Positions 32,937-41,463 of a stretch of 42,935 nt of DNA are shown piece by piece. A program made the position numbers and the translations under genes. Under the pieces are notes generated by a model that worked only from the letters and a program-made list of their open reading frames with translations, was not told the DNA's origin and made no database searches. The DNA is from Desulfarculales bacterium UBA696. Lineage in GTDB: Bacteria; Desulfobacterota; Syntrophobacteria; Syntrophobacterales; Syntrophobacteraceae. Every line of letters begins with the position of its first letter. Position 1 is the first letter of the stretch. The stretch is from contig DBMO01000025.1 of assembly GCA_002298995.1 (NCBI GenBank), positions 1-42,935 of the forward strand. The letters run 5' to 3'.

Positions 32937-33329
32937 TTGAGCGGACTCATGGTGAGATGGCTGCTGGTTACGATTTCGATCATAATCACGTCCTACCTCG
33001 TGCAAGGCATCGTTGTCGACGGATTTTGGTCGGCGTTTTTCGCGGCGGCGGTCCTGGGGATACTGAATGCCCTATTTCGCCCCATACTTCTCATAATTAC
33101 GCTCCCCATAAACATCTTCACCCTGGGGCTGTTTACCCTCGTCATAAACGCACTGCTGCTGAAGATGGTCTCAGGGGTAGTTCCGGGATTTCACGTCTAC
33201 GGCTTCTGGTCTGCCGTATTCGGCTCGCTGTTGATAAGCTTGGTCAGCTGGCTCCTCAGCTCTTTTATCGACGAGAGAGGCAAGGTCGGCTACATCGACC
33301 TGAAGAGAAAAGGCGACCGGTGGGAGTAA
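32937..33329 (+). CDS. YvlD/phage_holin_4_2 family membrane protein
   Basis: A 130-residue protein with four hydrophobic segments and the family pattern of PF04020: VRWLLVTISIIITSYLVQGI at the start, the AAVLGILNALFRPILLIITLPIN block and VINALLL later. The family is widespread and chromosomal; the name phage holin is historical and does not imply a prophage. YvlD of Bacillus is linked to envelope stress (lysozyme/LiaH-related). The TTG start is supported by a perfect CTGGAGG eight bases upstream. Confidence 0.82.
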   Translation: MSGLMVRWLLVTISIIITSYLVQGIVVDGFWSAFFAAAVLGILNALFRPILLIITLPINIFTLGLFTLVINALLLKMVSGVVPGFHVYGFWSAVFGSLLISLVSWLLSSFIDERGKVGYIDLKRKGDRWE

Positions 33330-33428
33330 TCGGGGCCCAAAAGTTTCAATCAGACCGGAATCCTTCGACCTGAAATCCGGCAGGCCTGCTACATACGGGG
33401 CGGGGTTGAGCACCATATTCATTGATGC

Positions 33429-34250
33429 CTAATCGTAAATAACCGCGGTGGCATTCTTCTCGAAGGGATTAGTCCTTGCGGCAAGGGAAAATAGATATGG
33501 GTAATTTTTCCTGAGATACTGCATGTGCATGAGCCAGTGGCTTGCAAGCAGCCTGTAAATCCTTTCCATGTCACCGTTAAGGTGCTCTTTGTCTGAATTG
33601 GGCGATTCGGTCAAATTCTCCCTGTTAAGGAGTTCATCCCGGAGATGAAAGATAGCCCTCAATAGTTCGGTAAAGGATTCCTGCTCGAGAATCGAAGGGT
33701 TTTCCAGAAACCTGAGCAGCAGATCACCTTTCGTTCCAAGAAATCCGCACAACTCCATCATTTCCAGATCGTCCACACGGATTTGGAAGTCGTATTCAGC
33801 CAATCTACCAACCCCATCCTGAAACTGGCCGTCACTCCACTCACCGGATGCCGCGTATTCATCGGCGAGCAAGCTTCGGTTCGGATCTGCTTTAGAAAGC
33901 ATTCTGAGGAGTTTGGTGCCGATCTCGCTGAAGAAGATCCCACGGATCATATTCAATTTCTCTATTCTTAATTCCCGATCCCTTCTCCCTATCATCACCT
34001 GCGTCAAGCCGGCAATTACCTCAAGGAATGTTCCAACGCCCGCGATTATGAGGCCGAGGGTAAAGATCTTCCCGATAGAAGTTTTTGGGCAAATATCCCC
34101 ATATCCCACGGTAGCAATCGTCACGATGCTGAAGTAGAAAGCATCCAGGAAAGAGAGGTCTTCCAACGCGGAAAAAGTTAGAGTGCTCAGCACGATTGTC
34201 GCGAAAAGAAGGAATAGGTATAGCTTCAACTTGAATCCCACTGTATTCAC
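33429..34250 (-). CDS. two-helix potassium channel with helical C-terminal domain
   Basis: K+ channel subunit of 273 residues: TM1 (about 8-28), pore with filter TIATVGYGDI (Thr47-Val-Gly-Tyr-Gly), TM2 (about 58-82) and a cytosolic region of about 190 residues. That region has no RCK/TrkA-N or cyclic-nucleotide domain; it ends with WLMHMQYLRKNYPYLFSLAA then RTNPF, a conserved ending I recall from other bacterial two-helix channels. The GTG at 34250 is chosen because GGAGA lies upstream; an ATG at 34310 would add 20 residues without a ribosome-binding site. It is the second K+ channel in the window; the other is at 8537. Confidence 0.83.
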   Translation of the reverse strand: MNTVGFKLKLYLFLLFATIVLSTLTFSALEDLSFLDAFYFSIVTIATVGYGDICPKTSIGKIFTLGLIIAGVGTFLEVIAGLTQVMIGRRDRELRIEKLNMIRGIFFSEIGTKLLRMLSKADPNRSLLADEYAASGEWSDGQFQDGVGRLAEYDFQIRVDDLEMMELCGFLGTKGDLLLRFLENPSILEQESFTELLRAIFHLRDELLNRENLTESPNSDKEHLNGDMERIYRLLASHWLMHMQYLRKNYPYLFSLAARTNPFEKNATAVIYD

Positions 34251-34310
34251 TCGCCACGGTCTCCTGTGAAATCTTATTTGGGATGGTGCCTGATCGAGGA
34301 GGTACGGCAT

Positions 34311-34581
34311 CCGGCAACAGGTCCGGCAACTCCGTTATGGCAGATGCATCACTTATATACCTCGGTGCATTTTTGCATCCTTTACAGGATCAAGGGTATC
34401 CGATAACCTAGTGCCATTGGTCGCTTATAGTATGATCGGCAATAGCTGAAAAGCACAAACAACAGCAAACCGGTGGGCCAAAGGCCTTGGCTGGGCTACT
34501 GACGAGGTTGGCTCTAACATGCGGAAGGCACGGGGCTTTCTGCAGGGTAGAATTAAACACGTCTCAACTTGAGGAGATGTC
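34311..34581. other. divergent intergenic gap
   Basis: No gene seen between the K+ channel (-) and the DUF5661 gene (+); no convincing promoter could be assigned to either. Confidence 0.35.
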
Positions 34582-35022
34582 ATGAAAATTCCAACGTACG
34601 TTACCATTGAAGAGGTTAAACGGGTCTGTAAAGAGCTTGGGATCAGGGATTGGACGTCTCTTAGCGAGGCTGGTGTTCTTCCGGAGGAAGCTCGTGCGAT
34701 TTTGAGAGAAATTGAGACTGATGGGTTGCAAATAGACCCCGAGACTTTCCGGCAGGGACTCGAAGTTGAGTTGGAGCACGGGACAAGGTACCCGAGCACC
34801 AATGTAACAAATAACCATCCAATACTTACCGGCAAAATCGTCCTGGCTCATTTGAAGGAGATGTTGGATTACTACGACCGGTTGGAAGTTGCCGAACTCG
34901 AAGGCGATCTCCTGAAAGCCGCATTGGCGGGAAACACTGAAAAGATGCTTCGGTACTACAAGAAGCTTCTGTCGGCAAAACAAGTGCTTATAATGGCTGA
35001 GTCAAAACAGGCCGGGGGGTGA
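34582..35022 (+). CDS. DUF5661-family protein
   Basis: A 146-residue soluble helical protein. The motif EHGTRYPSTNVTNNHPILTGKIVLAHLKEMLDYYDRL is the signature of DUF5661 (usually HGxxDPxTNVTxDDPxxTGKIAxAHLxExPDYYxRL). Function unknown; members occur in bacteria and phages. The ATG is preceded by GAGGAG. It is a single gene with a strong terminator about 65 bases after its stop. Confidence 0.75.
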   Translation: MKIPTYVTIEEVKRVCKELGIRDWTSLSEAGVLPEEARAILREIETDGLQIDPETFRQGLEVELEHGTRYPSTNVTNNHPILTGKIVLAHLKEMLDYYDRLEVAELEGDLLKAALAGNTEKMLRYYKKLLSAKQVLIMAESKQAGG

Positions 35023-35088
35023 TTAATCGAGTGTCATAAGGATCGGGGTGCGGGAACCGGCAATTTCCCGACTCGCCTCTAAAATGGC

Positions 35089-35135
35089 AAAACGGGTCTT
35101 CATGCGTTATCGCGGGAAGACCCGTTTTGATTTTT
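35089..35135 (+). terminator. intrinsic terminator, possibly bidirectional
   Basis: Perfect 13-base arms AAAACGGGTCTTC and GAAGACCCGTTTT followed by GATTTTT. The arms begin with A4 and end with T4, so the same stem can also serve the - strand DUF1573 gene ending at 35156. Confidence 0.85.
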
Positions 35136-35155
35136 CGGAAAAAGTTCGGTCGCAA

Positions 35156-35602
35156 CTATGGCCTGTTGAGAATCTTACTGTTGAGTGAATCGGCCTTGCC
35201 CATGACCACCAGGGAGAAGTAAGGGTTTTTGGGATCGTTTGTCAGAACGAGCGCCGACTTTTTGGTCTCTCCGTGGCACCCTTTCGGATTAAGCCTAAGT
35301 GAGATTTTTCCCTCGCCCCCGGGAGGGATTGACCGATCGTACTCGGCCAGCGTGCTGGCTCAGCCGGGCAACACTTTCTTGATCTCGAGGGTTGCCGTTC
35401 CAACGTTTTTGACCTTGAAGTGGTGCACATATTCTTTTCCATCGTATAAATCCCCAAAATCCCAGCTCATCTCGGAGAGCTCAATGCTGGGACCCCGGGC
35501 GGCAGCCTGCTGGGCCGCCGGCGCCTCCCCCGCGGCAACGGGCAGCCCGCTCAGGGCCAGGGCAAAAAAGGCCAGGAACGACAGTCTGGATAAGATTTTC
35601 AT
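35156..35602 (-). CDS. DUF1573 protein with in-frame UGA, probable selenoprotein
   Basis: Exported DUF1573 protein. One frame runs from ATG 35602 to TAG at 35156 with a single interruption, TGA at 35360-35362 (codon 81). Before it: a signal peptide (about 1-23), then MSWDFGDLYDGKEYVHHFKV, VKNVGTATLEIKKVLPG. After it: ASTLAEYDRSIPPGGEGKIS, NPKGCHGETKKSALVLTNDP, KNPYFSLVVMGKADSL. Both halves fit DUF1573 without a gap. In the family the motif PxCGCT stands here, so UGA falls on the first Cys and the rest reads Ala-Ser-Thr. The best reading is selenocysteine; a nonsense mutation (TGC/TGT to TGA) is the alternative. GC-rich hairpins lie just after the UGA. Sec-dependent genes are common in this lineage. 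Confidence 0.65.
35309..35359 (-). promoter_or_regulatory. candidate bacterial SECIS hairpins after the UGA
   Basis: On the - strand the UGA is followed at once by GCCAGC-AC-GCTGGC (35359-35346), and 31 bases later by TCCCTC-CCGGGGGC-GAGGGA (35328-35309). Bacterial SECIS stems lie just downstream of the UGA, with a conserved G in the apical loop. The first stem is closer and the second slightly farther than typical, so the match is suggestive only. Confidence 0.35.
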
Positions 35603-35777
35603 TTTGGCGCCTTTCCAGATGATGATTTCAGATTCCGGACCTTGCAAGAGTGCCACTTCCTGATAGCGAATTCAATCAGTATACAAGACCGCCTTACCAA
35701 GAAAGGGTGTAGAGGAGAGAAGGGCATCCAATGCTCGGATGTCGCGTGGGGGAGGCTTTCCAGTCTGCCGCTACTCC

Positions 35778-36380
35778 TCAGTACCCGCCCTTCCTTATCA
35801 GAACGGCCAGCAGACCGACAAACCTTAATTCCAGGCATGAATGGACCGAAAACCCGGAGGAGTTAAGGGCGGCCTTTAGGTCAGGGCTCCTGAAGCGGTT
35901 CTGTTCGGGGTGAAGAAGAATGTGCCTGGTGATGAAATTCTGATAGAGGGAGGGATAGAGTTCTTCTAGAAAATAGATCCCACCGGGTTTGAGCACCCTT
36001 GCGATTTCTTCCAGCGCGGATTGCCAGTCGGGTACGTGGTGCAAAACGCCAAAGCCGAAAACCGCATCGAATGCCTCTTCCGGGTGGGGCAAATTGAGTG
36101 CGTCGGCAGTGTAGAAGGAGATCCTTTCGCGCTGGGCGGGCTTTAGGTACCTCAATGCCCTCTTTATCATGAGGTGGTCAAGGTCCATTGCGCACAAAAC
36201 ATCGGGTGAAAACCGCTTCTTTATGATTGCGGCTCCTGCCCCGCGGCCGCAGCCGATCTCAAGAAAAGTCCCCCCCTTCAGGCTCGGAACATTCTTTTGC
36301 ATCCACCCAATCTCGAGGCGCTGCTGAGCGACCCTGGAAGGGTTGTTTACCACCAGCAGTTCCGCCCAGTTAAGTTTCAT
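35778..36380 (-). CDS. class I SAM-dependent methyltransferase
   Basis: A 200-residue methyltransferase with the Rossmann SAM motif I FLEIGCGRGAGAA (about residues 39-51), an acidic motif II (CAMDLDHLMI), the post-motif DAVFGFGVLHHVPDW and RVLKPGGIYFLEELYPS. It belongs to the Methyltransf_11 group; the substrate cannot be told. It starts four bases after the stop of the UbiE/MenG gene, so the two are co-transcribed, possibly in quinone metabolism. Confidence 0.8.
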   Translation of the reverse strand: MKLNWAELLVVNNPSRVAQQRLEIGWMQKNVPSLKGGTFLEIGCGRGAGAAIIKKRFSPDVLCAMDLDHLMIKRALRYLKPAQRERISFYTADALNLPHPEEAFDAVFGFGVLHHVPDWQSALEEIARVLKPGGIYFLEELYPSLYQNFITRHILLHPEQNRFRSPDLKAALNSSGFSVHSCLELRFVGLLAVLIRKGGY

Positions 36381-36384
36381 CGCG

Positions 36385-37152
36385 TTATTCCGATTTTTTC
36401 CCGAGGTGGGCTACAGCTATGCCGTCGGTCAGCCGCCGATAATATACGTCGCGAAAGCCAATGTTTCTAAGCATTCGCGCAAGTTCTTCAGGGGACGGAA
36501 ACATCCGGATCGACTCAGGAAGGTAGGTATATGCGGGCTGGCAGCCGGCAAGCATTTTGCCCAAAAGCGGCATGACCCGGAACGAATAGAAATCATAAAG
36601 ACTCCGGAACCACGGCGTTACCGGCTCGGAGAATTCAAGGCACATAAAAGTCCCACCGGGCTTGAGTACCCGGTGCATTTCGCGAAAGCCGTTTTCCAGC
36701 CTCGTAAGGTTGCGGATTCCGAAGCCCACCATTGCACCATCGAAGCTGTTGTCCGGGAAAGCTATTTTTTCGGCGTCTCCCTGGACATGGGATATTCTGC
36801 CCCCACCAGTAGAATGGGCTATCCTGGGCCTACCCGCCGCCATCATTTCCCAGTTGATGTCGTATAGGACAACGCTGCCGGATGACGTGGCATAATCGGC
36901 TGCCATCCGAGACAGGTCCCCTGTTCCCCCGCAGACATCGAGCACCCGGTCTCCTGGGCGAAGTCCCATCATCCTGACCGCCATCCGCTTCCACTGGTAA
37001 TGAATGCCCAGGCTCAGCAGGGTGTTCATCGAGTCATATTTACGGGCCACGCTGTTAAAATGGCGGCGGACCCACTCCACCTTTTCCCTCTCGGGTACGG
37101 TAAGGAATCCGAAATGGGTCATCTTATCGGTACTAGGGCTCTCTTGGGTCAT
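36385..37152 (-). CDS. menG: demethylmenaquinone methyltransferase (UbiE/MenG)
   Basis: C-methylates demethylmenaquinone (or a ubiquinone precursor) as a late step of quinone synthesis. The 255 residues contain the family signatures FNSVARKYDSMNTLLSLGIH near the N-terminus, the SAM motif VLDVCGGTGDLS, and FGIRNLTRLENGFREMHRVLKPGG followed by CLEFSEP. Given an anaerobe, menaquinone is the likely substrate. The start is uncertain: the ATG at 37152 is used; one at 37122 is possible, and neither has a good ribosome-binding site. It lies 70 bases after rpmB in the same direction. Confidence 0.9.
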   Translation of the reverse strand: MTQESPSTDKMTHFGFLTVPEREKVEWVRRHFNSVARKYDSMNTLLSLGIHYQWKRMAVRMMGLRPGDRVLDVCGGTGDLSRMAADYATSSGSVVLYDINWEMMAAGRPRIAHSTGGGRISHVQGDAEKIAFPDNSFDGAMVGFGIRNLTRLENGFREMHRVLKPGGTFMCLEFSEPVTPWFRSLYDFYSFRVMPLLGKMLAGCQPAYTYLPESIRMFPSPEELARMLRNIGFRDVYYRRLTDGIAVAHLGKKSE

Positions 37153-37223
37153 TTTTCGACCGGAAACCTTCGAGCGGATTAGTCGTGAGCTTCGGGGAAA
37201 ACGGCAAGGCCGGACCGAAATTC

Positions 37224-37418
37224 TCAGGCAGGCTTCACCACAAGGCCGGAGCGGATGCATCGTGTGCAGGCGCGAACCCGCCTGACCGTTCCGTCGGTGC
37301 GCACATGCCTTACCTGCTGAAGATTAGGGTACCAGACGCGTTTGGTCTTGTTATTTGCGTGGCTGACATTATTCCCCGTGTGGGGTGTCTTCCCGCAAAA
37401 TTCGCAAATTCGGCTCAT
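37224..37418 (-). CDS. rpmB: 50S ribosomal protein L28
   Basis: A 64-residue L28 of the zinc-binding (C+) type: Cys5/Cys8 (CEFCGK) and Cys51/Cys54 (CTRCIRSG) form the zinc site. Conserved L28 features are GKTPHTGNNVSHANNKTKRVWYPNLQ and VRACTRCIRSG. The frame is open for 69 codons upstream, but the conserved start MSRICEFCGK has AAAGGAAG before it. It heads a - strand run with the UbiE/MenG and methyltransferase genes. Confidence 0.95.
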   Translation of the reverse strand: MSRICEFCGKTPHTGNNVSHANNKTKRVWYPNLQQVRHVRTDGTVRRVRACTRCIRSGLVVKPA

Positions 37419-37707
37419 GATCGGTACTTCCTTTCGGGAAAATATATCAAGCTTTGGAAAAGCGCAAAAAGCATCGGTCAAAAGATCATTTTTATCAGGC
37501 CGGCGCCGAAATAGCAAGCACATTCGCCCGGCGGCCCGGCAAGCACCGCAGTGCGGACACCAGCGTTGGGCTGTTGCCCAAACAAGATACGTGACCAGGT
37601 CGGCGACCGTACCGAAAATCGTCATTCCAGAAGCGCTGCGAGAATGACCGTTATTAGCTCGTGCCTGCCGGTTACTTTCTAATGCAAGTGGGCACGGGTG
37701 TCCCGCA

Positions 37708-39618
37708 TCATAAACATCGAATGAGGGATTTCAAGCGCTTTGTTTCATAAGGGCCAAGTTTCCGGTCGCGGTAGAAAATATCCTGAAATTCGGACACAAA
37801 CTCAGCGGCCCTTATTTTAAGCTCGGGATCGCTGACCCGGTTCGAAAACTCTTCGAGCCCCTCCCCCCGGATTCTTTGATATCCCCGCTTTCTCATCTTG
37901 CGGTGGAATCGCGAAATAAGCACATGCTCCGGCTTGCGCCAGGCACGCCGGAGCATGAACGCAATCAGCCCGGCAAGGACCGCGGCACCTGCCGCATAGG
38001 GGGCAAGGAGCACCGAGACGTCCCACATACGCATTATATCCAGATCCGGCCTTGTAATCGCAGTTTTAACCTTTCCCCACAACGCGACTTGCCGGTTAAG
38101 GTCGTAGCCGATGACGAACTTTCCCCAGTAGTAATCGAAGGTATCGAAAAGAAGCCGCACCCGCAAAAGGATGCTCTCCCGGTAAGCTTCCTCGGGGGTC
38201 AGAGCGTTTACCGGCGTCGGGTCTATGCGAAGCCATCTGCCGGCCCGGTATGCCTCGACCCAGACGTGGGCGTTTTTCTGCAACACCAGGTAGTATTTTC
38301 CGGCCGGATTGTAATAGCCTCCCCGGTATCCGGCGACAAGCCTTGCCGGGATGCCTGCCGAGCGCAGCATGGCGCCGAGGGCCGAGGCAAAATATTCGCA
38401 GTTGCCCCGCCTGTACTCGAACAGAAAATCTTCGAGCGGCGCATCGGATTTGTGAAGACCCTCGATCGAGTACTCGTACTGGCCGGAGCGAAGGAGTTTA
38501 ACGAAGTGTGCGATGGAGTCTCCCCCCTGCCCGGCGATTTTTGCGGCAAACTCGGATATTCGAGGAGAAAACCCGGCAGGGAGAGCAAGGTACCTATCGA
38601 GGTCGGAATCCGTGCCAGGCGCCGAATCGGATGGAACCGAGACGGCCCTGTAGCGAATTCGCTGAAGGATATTTTCATGCCAGAGATTCGAGCGGGGGCT
38701 TTTCCTGCGCCCGATCCCGTCGGGATAAATCGCAACGGGCCGGTCCAGCGCAAAAAGATAGCGCGCCCCTGATGGTTCGAGGTAGATCGTCTGGTCCGTT
38801 CCGCCGCTTCTCGGGATGCTCTCCCAGGGCTCCGCGGGCCGTTCCGCACCCCGCCTCCACGAAACACCGTCGAAGCGGTCCAACTCCACTCCCCTCCAGT
38901 AGAGGTCCTTTTCGGCGATTTCCGGCATTTCGGCCCTCAGGACCACCGTCGGGTCTTCCTGGATCTCCGTTACGTCTCCAAGCGAGACCGAATCGCTAAA
39001 CCCCGACCGCGCGGCTTCGACTCTGCCAAAAAGGCTGAAGAGGGGGAAATCCGTCCGGGGGAGAATGACAAAGATCAACGCGCAGGCCGGGATCGAAACC
39101 GCGCACACAAGAAGGCTTTGTGAAAACACTTTTGGAACGACACGGCCGTGAAGCGCAAGGCCGGGATCGTGCGAGAAGAATGCTAGAAGAATCAGTCCGG
39201 CCGTACTGAGCAGCATCAGGGGAATGAAATAGAAAAGGAATGAAATATTTAGCGAAATGAGTGTCGAGCCGATCAGCAGGAACATGCATATAAGGTAGAT
39301 CTGCATGTAGTCCCGTGTTTTCTTCTCCTCCAGGAGCTTGATGCCGAGCAGCAGTACCAGCCCTTCGAGCACCGGCCCCACGATGTTTTCGATCGATATT
39401 TGGAGCAGCGAGGGCGCAAGGACGCCAAGGGATGCCAGATTCAGAAACCAGCGAGGGACGGGCAATGTTAGTTTGCCGGAATCCCGCAGCAGGGCGAGGG
39501 AGGAAAGCGCGGCGAAGCCTGCCGTGTATACGGCGCCGAGGTGCGGCCGGGCAGCGGAGAAACCCGCCACGGCGCACAGGTAAGTAACAAATCTTAGCAG
39601 CGTCTCAATTCTGACCAT
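37708..39618 (-). CDS. TgpA-like transmembrane transglutaminase-like protein
   Basis: A 636-residue protein of the DUF3488/transglutaminase-core type: an N-terminal block of about six transmembrane segments (about 1-200), a periplasmic region with a transglutaminase-like domain (about 340-470), then one more transmembrane segment (about 540-560) and a cytosolic DUF4129-like tail. The catalytic triad is visible as Cys407 (GNCEYFASALGAMLRSAGIPARLV), His451 (NAHVWVEAY) and Asp466 (RIDPTP). In this operon type it works beside DUF58 and MoxR; function is unclear, often linked to peptide or envelope processing. The ATG at 39618 overlaps the end of the DUF58 gene by 14 bases. Confidence 0.87.
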   Translation of the reverse strand: MVRIETLLRFVTYLCAVAGFSAARPHLGAVYTAGFAALSSLALLRDSGKLTLPVPRWFLNLASLGVLAPSLLQISIENIVGPVLEGLVLLLGIKLLEEKKTRDYMQIYLICMFLLIGSTLISLNISFLFYFIPLMLLSTAGLILLAFFSHDPGLALHGRVVPKVFSQSLLVCAVSIPACALIFVILPRTDFPLFSLFGRVEAARSGFSDSVSLGDVTEIQEDPTVVLRAEMPEIAEKDLYWRGVELDRFDGVSWRRGAERPAEPWESIPRSGGTDQTIYLEPSGARYLFALDRPVAIYPDGIGRRKSPRSNLWHENILQRIRYRAVSVPSDSAPGTDSDLDRYLALPAGFSPRISEFAAKIAGQGGDSIAHFVKLLRSGQYEYSIEGLHKSDAPLEDFLFEYRRGNCEYFASALGAMLRSAGIPARLVAGYRGGYYNPAGKYYLVLQKNAHVWVEAYRAGRWLRIDPTPVNALTPEEAYRESILLRVRLLFDTFDYYWGKFVIGYDLNRQVALWGKVKTAITRPDLDIMRMWDVSVLLAPYAAGAAVLAGLIAFMLRRAWRKPEHVLISRFHRKMRKRGYQRIRGEGLEEFSNRVSDPELKIRAAEFVSEFQDIFYRDRKLGPYETKRLKSLIRCL

Positions 39619-40477
39619 ATAGCGCGAGCCTGGTAAGGAGCAGGCGTTTATGCACAACAGCCAGACCGGGCCTCAGCATCTCCCCGCCGATCAGAAGCCC
39701 GACCGGGACCCCCGTGCGCATGAATGACAAAACGGCATGCGTCGCGCAGGACAGAGCCCGCTCGACATCTTCTTTTTCCATCGAGTCAAAATCAATTGTA
39801 ACTTGCTGGCGCTCGATTGCGGAGAGTTCCTTCACCTTGAGCCTCCCCGTCTTGGCGGTGGACTTCCAGTTTATGTACTTTGGAGGGTCTCCCGGAACGT
39901 AGTCGCGAATCGAGAGTATATCCGCCTCGTAGCCCGCCTTGTTGAGTTCTTTTTCTCCCCTGTGCCTGGAGCCCCCGTCCCGGAATGCCGAAAGAGAGCA
40001 CCGTAGGGGCATGGGGTATACCGTTGCCCTCCATTTTTTCTTGAGAGTCCTGAACCTTTTGAAAAAATTGAACGGAAAATTCGACGAGACCACAGCCCCT
40101 TCCAACTCGGCGGCCCCTCTGCGATGAAAGGTCATCGGAACAAAACCCGACTCGGTGGAATTGGGTGCTATATAAGGGAAAAAGCAGCTGCCGCCGCCAA
40201 CCTCGATTGTAATAAGGAAAACCGGCGTCCGTTTGCGAAGATTTCGCACCCTCACTTCGGCCAGGGCTTCGGTGCGGGCGAACACTTCGTCCGGAAAAAA
40301 GACCTCGGCATCGAGTCCGTGGATGTTTCTCCTTCCGAAAATACCCGAAACGAGCAGGTAGCTGAGCAGAGCGGAGGCGATTATATAAACGAGATTGTTT
40401 CCGGTATTAACGGCGGACAGGCCGATGAGGATGGTGACAAGGATGTAGAGCCAGCCGGCCTTGCTGATCCTTATCAC
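39605..40477 (-). CDS. DUF58-domain membrane protein
   Basis: A 290-residue protein with two N-terminal transmembrane segments (about 8-25 and 30-47) and a cytosolic DUF58/von Willebrand-A-like domain. The hallmark YVPGDPPKYINWKSTAKTGR followed by LKVKE is present (about residues 192-216). DUF58 proteins pair with MoxR AAA ATPases. The GTG start overlaps the moxR stop (GTGA), and the stop overlaps the transglutaminase gene start, so all three are translationally coupled. Confidence 0.9.
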   Translation of the reverse strand: MIRISKAGWLYILVTILIGLSAVNTGNNLVYIIASALLSYLLVSGIFGRRNIHGLDAEVFFPDEVFARTEALAEVRVRNLRKRTPVFLITIEVGGGSCFFPYIAPNSTESGFVPMTFHRRGAAELEGAVVSSNFPFNFFKRFRTLKKKWRATVYPMPLRCSLSAFRDGGSRHRGEKELNKAGYEADILSIRDYVPGDPPKYINWKSTAKTGRLKVKELSAIERQQVTIDFDSMEKEDVERALSCATHAVLSFMRTGVPVGLLIGGEMLRPGLAVVHKRLLLTRLALYGQN

Positions 40478-41406
40478 ACCGGGACGGGTACTTCTTCCAG
40501 AAGCGATTTTACAAGCTCCTTCTTGTTTGCTGTCTCGAATTCCTCGCGAAAAATCACCCGGTGGGAAATGACATACTCCGCTAGGGCCTTCACGTTTTCA
40601 GGAACTATGTAGTCTTTTCCCTCAAGGAAAGCGTCCGCCTTGGCGGTATTTACCAGCGCGAGAGCGCCGCGGGTTGACAGCCCCGAGACCAGGAAGCGGG
40701 AGCGGCGCGTTGCCTCGACGATATTAAGCAGATATTCGAGCATCTTTTCGGAAACGTATACTCCGTTCTGTATCTTTTCCTGGATGCCGAGCACCTCTGC
40801 CTTGTCGAGCATCGGGTCAATCGAGTAAATGGCCCGCCTTCTGCTGCCGCCCTGGAGAATTTTGCGCTCGGCGGTCCGGTCGGGGTAGCCGACGCTGATT
40901 TTCATCATGAAACGGTCAAGCTGCGACTCGGGAAGAGGAAACGTGCCGAACTGTTCGGCGGGGTTTTGAGTTGCTATTACGAGAAAGGGGGCCGGGAGGT
41001 CGTATGTCCTGCCCTCGATTGTAACCTGCTTTTCCCCCATTGCTTCGAGCAGCGCGCTCTGAGTCTTGGGAGTTGCCCGGTTTATTTCATCAACCAGGAC
41101 GATGTGATTGAAAATAGGACCAGGCTTGAATTCAAAACTGCCGGAGTTTTTATCGAAAACCGAAACGCCGGTTATGTCCGAGGGGAGCAGGTCGCTGGTG
41201 GACTGTATCCTGCCAAACGACAGCCCCAGGACTTTGGCTATTGCCACTGCCAGAACGGTTTTACCAAGTCCCGGAAGGTCTTCGATTAAAAGATGCCCGC
41301 GTGAGAAAAAGCAGATAAGGGCGAGCCTCAGCGCCTTTTCTTTTCCGTGGAGGTACGCGGAAAGAAAATCGATTGCGGCCTCGATTTGGTTTCCCTTGTT
41401 TTCCAC
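40474..41406 (-). CDS. MoxR-family AAA+ ATPase
   Basis: A 310-residue MoxR ATPase thought to act as a chaperone for maturation of partner proteins in DUF58/VWA operons. Walker A is LPGLGKT (Gly46-x-Gly48-Lys49-Thr50), Walker B is VLVDEINRA, the sensor is ATQNP, and the family pattern PLPESQLDRFMMKISVGYPD follows. It is the first gene of the moxR-DUF58-transglutaminase operon, starting at a GTG with only a weak ribosome-binding site. Confidence 0.93.
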   Translation of the reverse strand: MENKGNQIEAAIDFLSAYLHGKEKALRLALICFFSRGHLLIEDLPGLGKTVLAVAIAKVLGLSFGRIQSTSDLLPSDITGVSVFDKNSGSFEFKPGPIFNHIVLVDEINRATPKTQSALLEAMGEKQVTIEGRTYDLPAPFLVIATQNPAEQFGTFPLPESQLDRFMMKISVGYPDRTAERKILQGGSRRRAIYSIDPMLDKAEVLGIQEKIQNGVYVSEKMLEYLLNIVEATRRSRFLVSGLSTRGALALVNTAKADAFLEGKDYIVPENVKALAEYVISHRVIFREEFETANKKELVKSLLEEVPVPV

Positions 41407-41463
41407 TGCAAGACACCGGATATGGCGGTTTGGATTTCAGTTCAGAAATCTAATAGCGTATTC

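Noticed and set aside
32937..33329. Prophage remnant suggested by the phage-holin family name
   Set aside because: PF04020 proteins are common chromosomal membrane proteins; no other phage genes are near.
35242..35457. Frameshift explanation for the broken DUF1573 gene
   Set aside because: The alternative frame gives no DUF1573 sequence, whereas the original frame continues the domain directly after the TGA, so no frameshift is needed.
37876..38772. + strand open frame of 298 codons
   Set aside because: Antisense shadow of the transglutaminase-like gene, which has an intact catalytic triad; high G+C produces long antisense frames.
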